Source of the DNA: Rhodospirillales bacterium
GTDB lineage: Bacteria > Pseudomonadota > Alphaproteobacteria > Rhodospirillales > Casp-alpha2
NCBI GenBank assembly: GCA_023145215.1
Contig: JAGLED010000020.1
Span: 18,625-82,624 of the forward strand
DNA: 64,000 bases
Direction of reading: 5' to 3'
The notes under the pieces were generated by a model. It did no database searches. It had not been told where the DNA came from and worked only from the letters and a program-made list of their open reading frames with translations. Both the position numbers and the translations under genes were made by a program. Positions 18,849-27,146 of this stretch are shown in pieces. The first letter of the stretch is position 1; each line of letters starts with the position of its first letter.

Positions 18849-19055
18849 GTTCAGTATGTCCAGTAGTGTCGGCGGCTATTGTTGGGGCCGTGATAAAGCA
18901 TTAATGCTGCATTGCAACATAAATCTGGATTTTTGTCTGTTTGGGCGCAACTGACTGCCCGTTACAACGTGCAGCGGCAAGAAATTCTGCCTCACGGGCG
19001 GTCCGCGAGGTTCTCTATCACGGCGCCCTGAATAACACCGGCAAGATTTGACCTA

Positions 19056-19130
19056 TCATCCTTCGAGACGGCCTTTCGGCCTCCCCAGGACGAGGTGCGG
19101 AGATAATGGACATCCTCATGCTGAGGCGGG
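19056..19130. repeat. REP-like intergenic palindromic element
   Basis: In the 286-bp gap between the SulP start and the EgtBD stop there is a CATCCTTCGAGACGGCC / GGCC...CCAGGACGAGG hairpin, followed by a second small palindrome (CATCCTCATGCTGAGG). This CATCCTTCGAGAC...GGACGAGG layout is common among alphaproteobacterial intergenic repeats. A related copy lies at 44389-44428. The rest of the gap shows no gene. Confidence 0.6.
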
Positions 19131-19134
19131 TTTG

Positions 19135-21369
19135 CTACGCCTCCGCCCTGAACAGCATCACCGCGAAAAGGCGATCCTTGTCCAGCCACGCCGCTCTCTT
19201 TTCGAAGCCGGCGCCATGCGCCAACTCTTCGAATTCTGCAGGCGCGTACTTGTAGGAATTTTCGGTATGGATGGTCTCACCGACGGCGAAGTGGAACGCA
19301 TGCCCGTCAATATGCACGATCTGATCCGTACAGCTTTCCAGATGCATCTCGACCCGGCCCAGATGCGCGTTATAGCGCGCGATATGGCGGAACAGCGATA
19401 GATCGAAATCCGCGCCGAGTTCCCGGTTGATGCGTACCAGCAGGTTCTTGTTGAACGCTTCCGTGACGCCTGATGCGTCGTCGTAGGCGTCGATCAGGCG
19501 GCCGGTATCTTTTTTGAGATCGACGCCGATCAGCAACAGGCCACCCGGTCCAAGGGTTTCGCGGACGCCGGACAGGAACGCCTCCGCATCCGCAGGCTCG
19601 AAATTGCCGATGGTCGAGCCCGGGAAAAATACCACGCGATTTTTTGGCACGCGCTTTGGCAGCGGCAAATCCACGGCCCGGGTGAAGTCCGCTTCGACGG
19701 ACAATACTTCGAGATCGGGATAGGCTTTCCGCACTTCGTCGCTCGCCGCTTGCAACTGTTCGGCTGAAATATCGATGGCGCATAGCGATACGGGGGTGTC
19801 GAGCGCATCCAGCAGGATGCGGACCTTGTCGAGCGATCCGGAACCGTATTCGATCACCATCGCATCGGCGCCGAGTGTCTTAGCGATGTCGTCGGCGTTG
19901 TCCCTTAATATGCCGGTCTCGGTCCGGGTCGGATAATACTCGTCCAGTTCGCAGATCTCGGTGAACAGGCGCGCACCTTCGGCGTCATAGAAATACTTCG
20001 GCGACAGCCGCTTCGGCACACCTGCAAGGCCTTGCAGTACATCGTGCAGGAAATCGCCGCCGCTATCATCGTCGGTTGATTTTCTACCGATGATGGACGG
20101 TGTCCCGTCCTTGGCGAGCCGGATCCCCGAGAACTGCCAGCGTGCCCAGGGATGGAAGAAATTACGGTAACTGGCGCGGATGTGACCGGTCGGTGTCACG
20201 CAGGAACCGCCGCGCAGCACCATCTGTCCGGACATGAACTTGCCGTTATATTCCCCGACCGCACCCTCGGCGGGCGCGAAGCCGGGATAGGCGGCGTATG
20301 CGCTTTGCGTCCATTCCCAGACGTCACCGAACATCTGCGACAATCCCGTCATGCGCCCCGGCATCGGGTGGAACACATCGGCGTTGGCGAAGTGGCCTTG
20401 GGTATCGAGCGGTTCTGCGATCGCTTCCCACTCCGCTTCGCGCGGCAGTCTGGCGCCGGCCCAGCGCGCAAAGGCGTCTGCTTCGTAGTAACTGACATGG
20501 CAGACGGGGGCATCGGGGTCGACCGGGCGCAGACCGGAAAGGGTGAAGATGCGCCACGCTCCGTCGTGCTGCTGCCAATAAAGTGGCGCCGCCCAACCCT
20601 GTTCCTGACACATGGCCCAGCCGTCGGAGAGCCAGAGTTCCGGCGTTTCGTAGCCGCCGTCATCGATGAATTCGATAAACTGGCCGTTCGAAACGGGATG
20701 CGTGGCGAGCCGGAACGGCTCCAGCCAGACCTTGTGGCGCGGCCCTTCGCAGTCGAAGGCGAAGCCGTTTCCGTCGTGCCCGATCTCGACCAGGCCGCCC
20801 GGGTGGCTGACCCATTCGTATTCCCGGTTGCGCGTCGCATCGCTCGGCCGGGGCGGGTGATAGGCGGGATGAAGGGCGTTTCGGGAAAGTGCGTGCTTTA
20901 TGTCGGTGAGCAACAGTTCCTGATGCTGTTGTTCGTGATGAAGCCCGAGTTCGATCAGCGCCAGGACATCCGCATCCGGTGAGGTCTCGAGGTAGGTCTG
21001 CATCGCCGCGTCGACGTGTTCGCGGAACGCATGAATGTCGCCCAGCGGTGGGCGCGTCAGCATGCCCCGTTCGGGACGCGCGTGACGTTCACCGATCTGC
21101 TCATAATAGGAATTGAAAAGGTAGTTATAGGCAGGGTCGAATTCTCGATAACCGTCCGCGAACGATTTCAGGATGAAGGTCTCGAAAAACCATGTCGTGT
21201 GCGCGAGGTGCCACTTGGTCGGGCTCGCGTCGGGCATCGACTGGACGCACTGGTCCTCGGCACTCAGCGGTGCGGCCAAATGTACCGACTGGGCGCGGAC
21301 GTCATTGAAACGTGCGGCGATCTCGATCGGGTCGGGTGTCATCAGGCGATGGGCCTGGGTCTTTCGCAT
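19135..21369 (-). CDS. EgtB-EgtD fusion, ergothioneine-type biosynthesis
   Basis: One 744-residue chain holds two enzymes. Residues about 10-420 are EgtB, the iron-dependent sulfoxide synthase: a DinB-like part with iron-ligand candidates in WHLAHTTWFFET and the HX3HXE motif at His145-His149-Glu151 (HHEQQHQE), then an FGE-type domain with GDVWEWTQS and LRGGSCVT. Residues about 440-744 are EgtD, the histidine N-alpha-trimethyltransferase, with EICELDEYYPTRTE, VIEYGSGSLDKVRILL and FFPGSTIGNFEP. EgtD makes hercynine; EgtB joins it to a thiol (cysteine or gamma-glutamylcysteine) as sulfoxide. I chose ATG 21369, behind GGGAG. Usually these are separate genes, and the fungal fusion Egt1 has the opposite order. 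No EgtE or EgtC gene is seen nearby. Confidence 0.92.
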   Translation of the reverse strand: MRKTQAHRLMTPDPIEIAARFNDVRAQSVHLAAPLSAEDQCVQSMPDASPTKWHLAHTTWFFETFILKSFADGYREFDPAYNYLFNSYYEQIGERHARPERGMLTRPPLGDIHAFREHVDAAMQTYLETSPDADVLALIELGLHHEQQHQELLLTDIKHALSRNALHPAYHPPRPSDATRNREYEWVSHPGGLVEIGHDGNGFAFDCEGPRHKVWLEPFRLATHPVSNGQFIEFIDDGGYETPELWLSDGWAMCQEQGWAAPLYWQQHDGAWRIFTLSGLRPVDPDAPVCHVSYYEADAFARWAGARLPREAEWEAIAEPLDTQGHFANADVFHPMPGRMTGLSQMFGDVWEWTQSAYAAYPGFAPAEGAVGEYNGKFMSGQMVLRGGSCVTPTGHIRASYRNFFHPWARWQFSGIRLAKDGTPSIIGRKSTDDDSGGDFLHDVLQGLAGVPKRLSPKYFYDAEGARLFTEICELDEYYPTRTETGILRDNADDIAKTLGADAMVIEYGSGSLDKVRILLDALDTPVSLCAIDISAEQLQAASDEVRKAYPDLEVLSVEADFTRAVDLPLPKRVPKNRVVFFPGSTIGNFEPADAEAFLSGVRETLGPGGLLLIGVDLKKDTGRLIDAYDDASGVTEAFNKNLLVRINRELGADFDLSLFRHIARYNAHLGRVEMHLESCTDQIVHIDGHAFHFAVGETIHTENSYKYAPAEFEELAHGAGFEKRAAWLDKDRLFAVMLFRAEA

Positions 21370-21456
21370 CAGTAGTATTCTCCCGCTTTCCCGACACAGC
21401 ATAGCGCGGCCCGGCGGCGAAGTGCACCCCGGCTTCATAACAAGTTCGTGACAGGA

Positions 21457-21852
21457 TCAAGACGGCGCGTCGACAACCTCGGTCTTGAAGTCGGCAGGTG
21501 CCACGATCTCCAGGACTTCGAAATCCTCGGAGCAGGCAATCTCACGATGTTTGATACCCGGCGGCTGGTTGACGAAGTCGCCTTTTTCGATCCGATGCAC
21601 GCCCTGGCCTTCATATTCGAACTCCGCCCAGCCGTTCAATACCAGGACCACCTGAAACGTACAGTGATGAATGTGCCATTGCTGAACCGCGTCCGGGTCC
21701 TCACGGCCATTGGCGCGGATCAGATGCGCGACGTAATCGCCGCCGGTCGCTTCCTTCAGGTCGAGGTCGCGATATTCGAAAATCTCCCGCAGGCCGGGTG
21801 TCCATTCGGCGCCGGTGGCTTTGCTGTGTACGAACTTCCAATTGTCGGTCAT
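21457..21852 (-). CDS. Cupin-domain protein
   Basis: A 131-residue single-cupin protein. The first cupin motif is seen in WHIHHCTFQVVLVLNGWAEFEYEG, with HxH followed by a Gln/Glu position, and the second in GDFVNQPPGIKHREIA. Metal binding is therefore likely, but there is no substrate clue. I chose ATG 21852, preceded by AAAGGGGATG; a longer open frame reaches back into the next gene. It lies 87 bp upstream of the EgtB-EgtD gene on the same strand and 53 bp downstream of the BaiN-like flavoprotein start. Co-transcription with egtBD is possible but not shown. Confidence 0.85.
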   Translation of the reverse strand: MTDNWKFVHSKATGAEWTPGLREIFEYRDLDLKEATGGDYVAHLIRANGREDPDAVQQWHIHHCTFQVVLVLNGWAEFEYEGQGVHRIEKGDFVNQPPGIKHREIACSEDFEVLEIVAPADFKTEVVDAPS

Positions 21853-21905
21853 GCATTCATCCCCTTTACGGCAGCGTAATACGGTGGTGGTCGTTCGAAA
21901 ACCGG

Positions 21906-23096
21906 TCACGCGGCCATCCCTGCCGCGTGACCGCTCGCCCAGGCCCACTGAAAATTGTATCCCCCGAGCCAGCCTGTGACATCGACCGCCTCGCCGATGA
22001 GGAAAAGACCGGAGAGGTCTTTTGCTTCCATGGTTTGCGAGGACAGGTGTTTGGTGTCGACGCCACCCAGGGTGACCTCGGCCTTGGCATAACCCTCGGA
22101 ACCCGACGGCTTGACCTGCCAGCCATTCAATTGATTGCCGAGGCGCATCAGGTCGCGGTCCGCGATTTCGCCGATGGGACGGTCGGGGAGTTCACGCGCC
22201 GCGAGCGCGGTGGCGAGCCGCGCCGGCAGTACACGGCCGAGGACATTGCCGGGTTTCGCTTTCTGTCCCGCTTTTTTCGCCTCCATCAGGAACGCCGCTG
22301 CGTCGGTGTCCGGCAGGAGATCGAGGCTGATCGTCTCCCCCTCGCGCCAATAGGAAGAGATCTGCAGGATCGCGGGACCGGAAAGGCCACGATGGGTCAG
22401 CAGCATCGCTTCGCGGAACGACGTCTTGCCGTGGCGCGCGATACATTCAGTGGCGACGCCGCTCAGCGGCTGCATCAACTCAAGGTCGTCCGATCCCACT
22501 TTAAGGGGCACCAGGCCGGGCCGGACATCAGACAACGTGAGTCCGAATTTGCGGGCGATGCGATGGGTGAAGTCCGTGGCGCCCATCTTGGGGATGGACA
22601 GACCGCCCGTCGCCAGCACCAGCGACGGTGCGGCGAAATCGCCTTTGTCCGACGCGACACGATATGTGTCGGCGCGGCTGATATCGGTAACGTTGTGTGC
22701 AAGGCGGACGTCGACATTTGCCGCGCGGCATTCGGCCAGCAGCATGGCGACCACATCTTTGGCCGAGTTGTCGCAGAACAACTGACCCAGCGTCTTTTCG
22801 TGCCAGGTGATACGGTGCTTGGTCAGCAGCTGCAGAAAATCGTCGGACGTGTAGCGTGCCAGTGCCGATTTACAGAAATGCCTGTTCTGCGAAATGAAGT
22901 TTTCGGCGCGGCAATGGATGTTGGTGAAGTTGCAGCGTCCGCCGCCGGAGATCAGAATCTTCTTACCCGCCTCGTTGGCATGATCCAGCAACAAGACCCG
23001 GCGGCCCCTGGCGCCGGCGGTCATCGCGCACATCATGCCCGCCGCCCCGGCACCGATGACGATGACGTCGAAACGTTCTGTGCGTTCAGAAGTCAT
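21906..23096 (-). CDS. BaiN/HI0933-family FAD-dependent oxidoreductase
   Basis: A 396-residue flavoprotein. It has the N-terminal Rossmann FAD motif (VIVIGAGAAGMMCAM), the family signature KKILISGGGRCNFTN at about residues 45-60, LVLATGGLSIPKMGATDF in the middle, and the C-terminal GLFLIGEAVDVTGWLGGYNFQWAWASG closing the FAD site. Family members are called NAD(P)/FAD-dependent oxidoreductases; BaiN in gut bacteria reduces bile-acid intermediates, but most have no assigned substrate. It is divergent from the gene at 23418 and probably heads the leftward run cupin-egtBD. No ribosome site is obvious before ATG 23096. Confidence 0.9.
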   Translation of the reverse strand: MTSERTERFDVIVIGAGAAGMMCAMTAGARGRRVLLLDHANEAGKKILISGGGRCNFTNIHCRAENFISQNRHFCKSALARYTSDDFLQLLTKHRITWHEKTLGQLFCDNSAKDVVAMLLAECRAANVDVRLAHNVTDISRADTYRVASDKGDFAAPSLVLATGGLSIPKMGATDFTHRIARKFGLTLSDVRPGLVPLKVGSDDLELMQPLSGVATECIARHGKTSFREAMLLTHRGLSGPAILQISSYWREGETISLDLLPDTDAAAFLMEAKKAGQKAKPGNVLGRVLPARLATALAARELPDRPIGEIADRDLMRLGNQLNGWQVKPSGSEGYAKAEVTLGGVDTKHLSSQTMEAKDLSGLFLIGEAVDVTGWLGGYNFQWAWASGHAAGMAA

Positions 23097-23417
23097 GGGG
23101 TGGTTTGGATATCGTCATACGGAGGTCCCGGAGGCAGGTGGCCGGTGTCACCGGCGGGCTGCCGGTCGGAGAACAAGTTATTTCAGCTGTTCCGCACATA
23201 AAAGCCGGAATCCGCTGCAAAATCGCGTAAGCCGGACAATTTCCAGTTGGCAGCGGCACGTGGGATACCCAAATATGCCGAAACGGCGTATTCTTACGGT
23301 TGGAAGGGGGACTTCACCGGAAGCATTGTAAACATATCAATCAATAAGACATGGCGGGCGAGGCGCTTCAGCCTCTAAAGGAAGCGCCCATGCCGTCGCA
23401 ATTACTTGGGAGGAAAC
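23097..23417. other. Divergent intergenic region, no gene seen
   Basis: These 321 bases separate two divergent genes. I see no credible reading frame. Near the right end, GGCGCTTC (23362-23369) and GAAGCGCC (23381-23388) form a perfect 8-bp hairpin with an 11-base loop, 29 bp before the start at 23418. It is not followed by a T-run, so it looks like a leader structure rather than a terminator. The GGGAGGA just before 23418 is the ribosome site. Confidence 0.5.
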
Positions 23418-24494
23418 ATGTCTGACGAAAAATACAACGTCCTGATTCTCGGGGCGTCATACGGGTCGCTGTTGGCGACCAAGCTCATCCTGGCGGGTCA
23501 CAACGCGACGCTGATCTGCCTTCCCGAAGAAGTCGAACTGATCAACAAGGACGGCATTCACGTCCGAATGCCGGTCCGCGGCCGTGACGATCTGGTGCAG
23601 ATCGATTCAAAGGACGCACCCGGCAAGGTGAAAGCCGCCGGTCCCGGCGACGTCGATCCGAAGGACTTCGATCTGATCGCGCTCGCCATGCAGGAGCCGC
23701 AATACCGTTCCGACGGTGTGCGGCAGTTGTTGGCCAAGGTCGCGGCATCGGGCAAGCCGTGCATGTCGATCATGAACATGCCGCCATTGCCCTATATGCT
23801 GCGGCTGCCCGGGATCGAAGCCGACGCGATCAAGCAGTGCTACACCGATCCGACCGTCTGGGACGGCTTCGACAGCGACCTGGTGACGCTGGCGAGCCCC
23901 GACCCGCAGGCGTTCCGGCCGCCGGAAGAACCCGTCAACGTGTTGCAGGTCAGCCTGCCGACGAATTTCAAGGTGGCCCGGTTCGTGTCCGACGAGCACA
24001 CCGCCATGCTACGCAAGATCGAACAGGACATCGTGGATATCCGCTTCGATCCGGGCGACGGCAATCTTATCGAATTGCCGGTTAAGCTAAGGGTTTACGA
24101 TTCCGTTTTCGTGCCGCTCGCCAAATGGGCGATGCTGATGACTGGGAACTACCGCTGCGTCCAGGAAGACGCCGCGCGCTCGATCAAGGAAGCGGTGCAT
24201 TCCAATCTGGATGCGTCGAAAGAGGTTTATGACTGGGTGCACGACCTGTGTCAGAGGCTCGGTGCCGACGCCAGCGACATGGTGCCGTTCGAAAAATACG
24301 CGAACGCGGCGCAGGGACTGGCCAAGCCATCCTCGGCGGCCCGGGCGTTGTTCGCCGGGGCGCCGAACATTGAGCGGCTGGATCTTCTGGTGAAGACGCT
24401 GTCGGACGGGATCGGCATGCAGTCCAAGATGGTCGAGGACACGGTCAATCTCGTGAACAAGCGCCTGCAGATCAACCGCGACGCGGCCAAGTAA
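23418..24494 (+). CDS. Ketopantoate-reductase-like NAD(P)-binding protein, substrate unknown
   Basis: A 358-residue protein with an N-terminal Rossmann fold (NVLILGASYGSLLATKLILAGHNATLICL), the layout of the ketopantoate reductase/ApbA-PanE family. The glycine motif is GxSxGS rather than the usual GxGxxG. The C-terminal two-thirds is helical, with LIELPVKLRVYDSVFVPLAKWAMLMTGNYRC at about 220-250. It is longer than PanE (about 300), and the classical Lys/Glu residues are not evident, so pantothenate synthesis is unlikely. I chose ATG 23418 (GGGAGGA site). It lies upstream of xsc, but hairpins at 24500-24565 separate the two. A dehydrogenase acting on a sulfonate or an opine-like compound is a guess. 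Confidence 0.75.
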   Translation: MSDEKYNVLILGASYGSLLATKLILAGHNATLICLPEEVELINKDGIHVRMPVRGRDDLVQIDSKDAPGKVKAAGPGDVDPKDFDLIALAMQEPQYRSDGVRQLLAKVAASGKPCMSIMNMPPLPYMLRLPGIEADAIKQCYTDPTVWDGFDSDLVTLASPDPQAFRPPEEPVNVLQVSLPTNFKVARFVSDEHTAMLRKIEQDIVDIRFDPGDGNLIELPVKLRVYDSVFVPLAKWAMLMTGNYRCVQEDAARSIKEAVHSNLDASKEVYDWVHDLCQRLGADASDMVPFEKYANAAQGLAKPSSAARALFAGAPNIERLDLLVKTLSDGIGMQSKMVEDTVNLVNKRLQINRDAAK

Positions 24495-24518
24495 TCCCTG
24501 ACGGACTTTTCCGTCCGC

Positions 24519-24565
24519 AAGGCGGCGTTTGCGGGTGCAGTCCCGGCAGGCGCCGCCTTTGCTTT
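24519..24565 (+). terminator. Probable intrinsic terminator after the 23418 gene
   Basis: AAGGCGGCG (24519-24527) and CGCCGCCTT (24551-24559) form a perfect 9-bp stem followed by TTGCTTTA. A smaller perfect hairpin (GACGGA/TCCGTC, 24500-24515) precedes it. It would end transcription of the upstream gene and isolate xsc, which has its own AT-rich upstream region. Confidence 0.6.
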
Positions 24566-24717
24566 ATCGGCGGGCGGGGGCTGGCACCATGATCCTTGCG
24601 ATGCTGGCCCTTACCCGGAAGGGCAATGCCCTCTACGCCATGTGGGAGCGGGCGGTCCAGCGCGGACCGGGGCTGCGGATTAGGTTTGACGTGACTGCTG
24701 AAATATGAAAAATTAGG

Positions 24718-24743
24718 ATATATTGTCTCATTACTGAATATAT
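24718..24743. promoter_or_regulatory. AT-rich inverted repeat upstream of xsc
   Basis: ATATATT (24718-24724) and AATATAT (24737-24743) are perfect 7-bp arms around 12 bases. A further TGAATATC follows at 24751. The region is far more AT-rich than its surroundings. The half-sites resemble the GAATATG/CATATTC arms before soxX and soxC, though the spacing differs. It lies 72 bp before the xsc start and is a candidate site for the BigR/SqrR-type repressor encoded at 48374, or simply a promoter. Confidence 0.4.
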
Positions 24744-24814
24744 TTGTTTTTGAATATCTGTAATTGTCTGGCCCGGGGAGGGGCCGGCGCGCTGGCAAAC
24801 AAGGAACCAAGCCA

Positions 24815-26593
24815 ATGAAAATGACGACTGAGGAAGCATTCGTAAAAGTTCTGCAGAAGCACGGGATCGAACACGCGTTCGGGATTATCGGCTCGGCCAT
24901 GATGCCGGTGTCGGATCTGTTCCCGACCGCCGGGATCACGTTCTGGGACTGCGCGCATGAGTGCAACGCCGGCATGATGGCCGACGGTTTCACCCGCTCC
25001 AGCGGTAAGATGAGCATGATGATCGCGCAGAACGGCCCGGGCATCACCAACTTCGTGACGCCGGTTAAGACGGCGTACTGGAACCACACGCCGCTGCTTC
25101 TTGTCACGCCTCAGGCGGCCAACAAGACCATCGGTCAGGGCGGCTTCCAGGAAATTCCCCAGATGGCGCTGTTCGAAGACATGGTCTGCTATCAGGAAGA
25201 AGTGCGCGACCCGACGCGGATCGCCGAAGTGCTCAACCGCGTGATCGAGCAGGCCTGGCGCGGTTCCGCCCCGGCGCAGATCAACGTGCCGCGCGATTAC
25301 TGGACCCAGGTCGTCGATATCGACATTCCCGAGATCGTGCGCCTCGAACGCCCGGCGGGTGGTGCGAAGGCGGTTTCGGAAGCGGCCAAATTGCTGGCGT
25401 CGGCCAAGTTCCCGGTGATCCTGAACGGCGCCGGCGTGGTGCTGTCGGGTGGCATTCCGGCCTCGGCGGCGCTGGCGGAGAAACTCTCCGCGCCGGTCTG
25501 CTGTGGCTATCAGCACAACGACGCGTTCCCGGGTTCGCACCCGCTGTTCGCCGGGCCGCTCGGCTACAATGGCTCCAAGGCGGGCATGGAACTGATTTCC
25601 AAGGCTGACGTGGTGCTGTGCCTGGGCACACGCCTTAATCCGTTCTCGACGCTGCCGGGTTACGGTATCGACTACTGGCCGAAGGACGCGAAAGTGATCC
25701 AGGTCGACATGAACGCGGATCGGATCGGTCTCACCAAGAAAGTCTCCGTCGCGATCCAGGGCGACGCCAAACTGGTCGCCGAACAGATCCTGGCCCAATT
25801 GCCGGCGGATGCCGGTGACGCGGGCCGCAAGGAGCGCGAAGAAACCATCCACCAGACGCGTTCGGCCTGGCTGCAGCAGTTGTCGTCGATGGACCACGAA
25901 GACGACGATCCGGGCACCACATGGAACGAGCGCGCCCGCAAGGCGAAACCCGACTGGATGTCGCCGCGCATGGCATGGCGTGCGATCCAGGCGGCGCTGC
26001 CGAAGGATTTCATCATGTCGTCCGACATCGGTAACAACTGCGCCATCGGTAACGCGTACCCGACCTTTGAAAAGGGCCGACGCTATCTGGCGCCGGGCCT
26101 GTTCGGTCCGTGCGGATACGGTTTCCCGTCGATCGTCGGCGCCAAGATCGCGTGCCCGGATATGCCGGTCATCGGTTTCGCCGGTGACGGTGCGTTCGGT
26201 ATCTCGATGAACGAAATGACCGCCGTCGGGCGCGACGAATGGCCTGCGATCACGATGGTCATCTTCCGCAACTACCAGTGGGGCGCGGAAAAGCGCAACA
26301 CGACGCTGTGGTATGACGACAACTTCGTCGGCACCGAACTGGACCTCGACGTGCAGTACGCCAAGATCGCCGAAGCCTGCGGCGTCAAGGGCGTGCAGGT
26401 TGCGACGATGGAACAGCTGACCGAAGAGCTATCGAAAGCCATCGAGGCCCAGAAGAAGGGCGAGACGGTATTCATCGAAGCGCTGATCAACCAGGAATTG
26501 GGCGAACCGTTCCGCCGCGACGCCATGAAGGCGCCGAACCAGGTTGCCGGCATCGATCCCAAGGACATGCAGCCGCAGGCGGGTGCCGACTAA
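24815..26593 (+). CDS. xsc: Sulfoacetaldehyde acetyltransferase
   Basis: A 592-residue thiamine-diphosphate enzyme that splits sulfoacetaldehyde with phosphate into acetyl phosphate and sulfite, the desulfonation step for taurine, isethionate and sulfoacetate. The N-terminal part has the catalytic Glu49 (CAHECNAGMMADGF) and IAQNGPGITNFVTP. The C-terminal ThDP/Mg site is GDG at 457-459 followed by NYQWGAEKRNT. The QGGFQEIPQ segment and the length match Xsc rather than acetolactate synthase. I chose ATG 24815 (AAGGAAC site) over an upstream in-frame start. It stands alone, closed by a strong terminator. The sulfite product could be handled by the sox enzymes, and a sauS/sauCD-like route to its substrate lies at 55-58.6 kb. 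Confidence 0.93.
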   Translation: MKMTTEEAFVKVLQKHGIEHAFGIIGSAMMPVSDLFPTAGITFWDCAHECNAGMMADGFTRSSGKMSMMIAQNGPGITNFVTPVKTAYWNHTPLLLVTPQAANKTIGQGGFQEIPQMALFEDMVCYQEEVRDPTRIAEVLNRVIEQAWRGSAPAQINVPRDYWTQVVDIDIPEIVRLERPAGGAKAVSEAAKLLASAKFPVILNGAGVVLSGGIPASAALAEKLSAPVCCGYQHNDAFPGSHPLFAGPLGYNGSKAGMELISKADVVLCLGTRLNPFSTLPGYGIDYWPKDAKVIQVDMNADRIGLTKKVSVAIQGDAKLVAEQILAQLPADAGDAGRKEREETIHQTRSAWLQQLSSMDHEDDDPGTTWNERARKAKPDWMSPRMAWRAIQAALPKDFIMSSDIGNNCAIGNAYPTFEKGRRYLAPGLFGPCGYGFPSIVGAKIACPDMPVIGFAGDGAFGISMNEMTAVGRDEWPAITMVIFRNYQWGAEKRNTTLWYDDNFVGTELDLDVQYAKIAEACGVKGVQVATMEQLTEELSKAIEAQKKGETVFIEALINQELGEPFRRDAMKAPNQVAGIDPKDMQPQAGAD

Positions 26594-26621
26594 TCTAAAC
26601 CGCTTGGCGACCTATCCGTTC

Positions 26622-26658
26622 AGCCCCGAAGCCATCACGGCTTCGGGGCTTTGCTTTT
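26622..26658 (+). terminator. Intrinsic terminator after xsc
   Basis: AGCCCCGAAGCC (26622-26633) and GGCTTCGGGGCT (26639-26650) form a perfect 12-bp stem with a 5-base loop, followed by TTGCTTTT. It is 29 bp after the xsc stop and 64 bp before the next start. It is the clearest terminator in the window. Confidence 0.9.
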
Positions 26659-26715
26659 GGAACAGGTGCTGGGGTATTCTCCCGGCAATTCGAATTCGAC
26701 GGGTGAGTAGGTCCG

Positions 26716-27117
26716 ATGAACGAGCAAGCCGGCGGGGAAAAAGTCCGCGTGATTATCATCGACGATGACGAGCTGATGCGTCGCGTGGTGGTTGCGGCGT
26801 TATTGTCGCTCGATTGCGAGGTCGTCGGCGAAGCCGGCGACGGCGAAGAAGGGATCGAACTCTACCGCGACGCGAACCCCGATCTGGTGATGCTCGATAT
26901 CCGCATGCCGAACATGAACGGTATCGAGCTGTTGGAGGCGCTGTCGGAAGAAGACAGCGAAGCTTATGTCGTGATGATGACGTTCCTCGAAGATGAAGGG
27001 TCGGTCCAGGATGCGATGATCGGCGGCGCCAAAGACTACCTTCGCAAGAGCATGAGCATGCAGGAAATGGTGGCGCGCCTGGAACGCCACGTAACACGTC
27101 TTTCCTGCGCGGCATAA
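26716..27117 (+). CDS. Single-domain response regulator
   Basis: A 133-residue receiver with no output domain. It has the acidic cluster (VIIIDDDELMRR), acceptor Asp in DLVMLDIRMPNMNG, Thr in MMTFLEDEG and the conserved Lys in AKDYLRKSMSM. The receiver with its short C-terminal helix resembles the receiver half of NarL/LuxR-type regulators, but the helix-turn-helix is absent. The frame stops cleanly, with no sign of a lost downstream domain. It lies between the xsc terminator and an FkbM methyltransferase 29 bp on. No kinase is adjacent, and its partner and target are unknown. Confidence 0.9.
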   Translation: MNEQAGGEKVRVIIIDDDELMRRVVVAALLSLDCEVVGEAGDGEEGIELYRDANPDLVMLDIRMPNMNGIELLEALSEEDSEAYVVMMTFLEDEGSVQDAMIGGAKDYLRKSMSMQEMVARLERHVTRLSCAA

Positions 27118-27146
27118 GCGTATCCGGCGGCCAGGGCAGGGATGCC

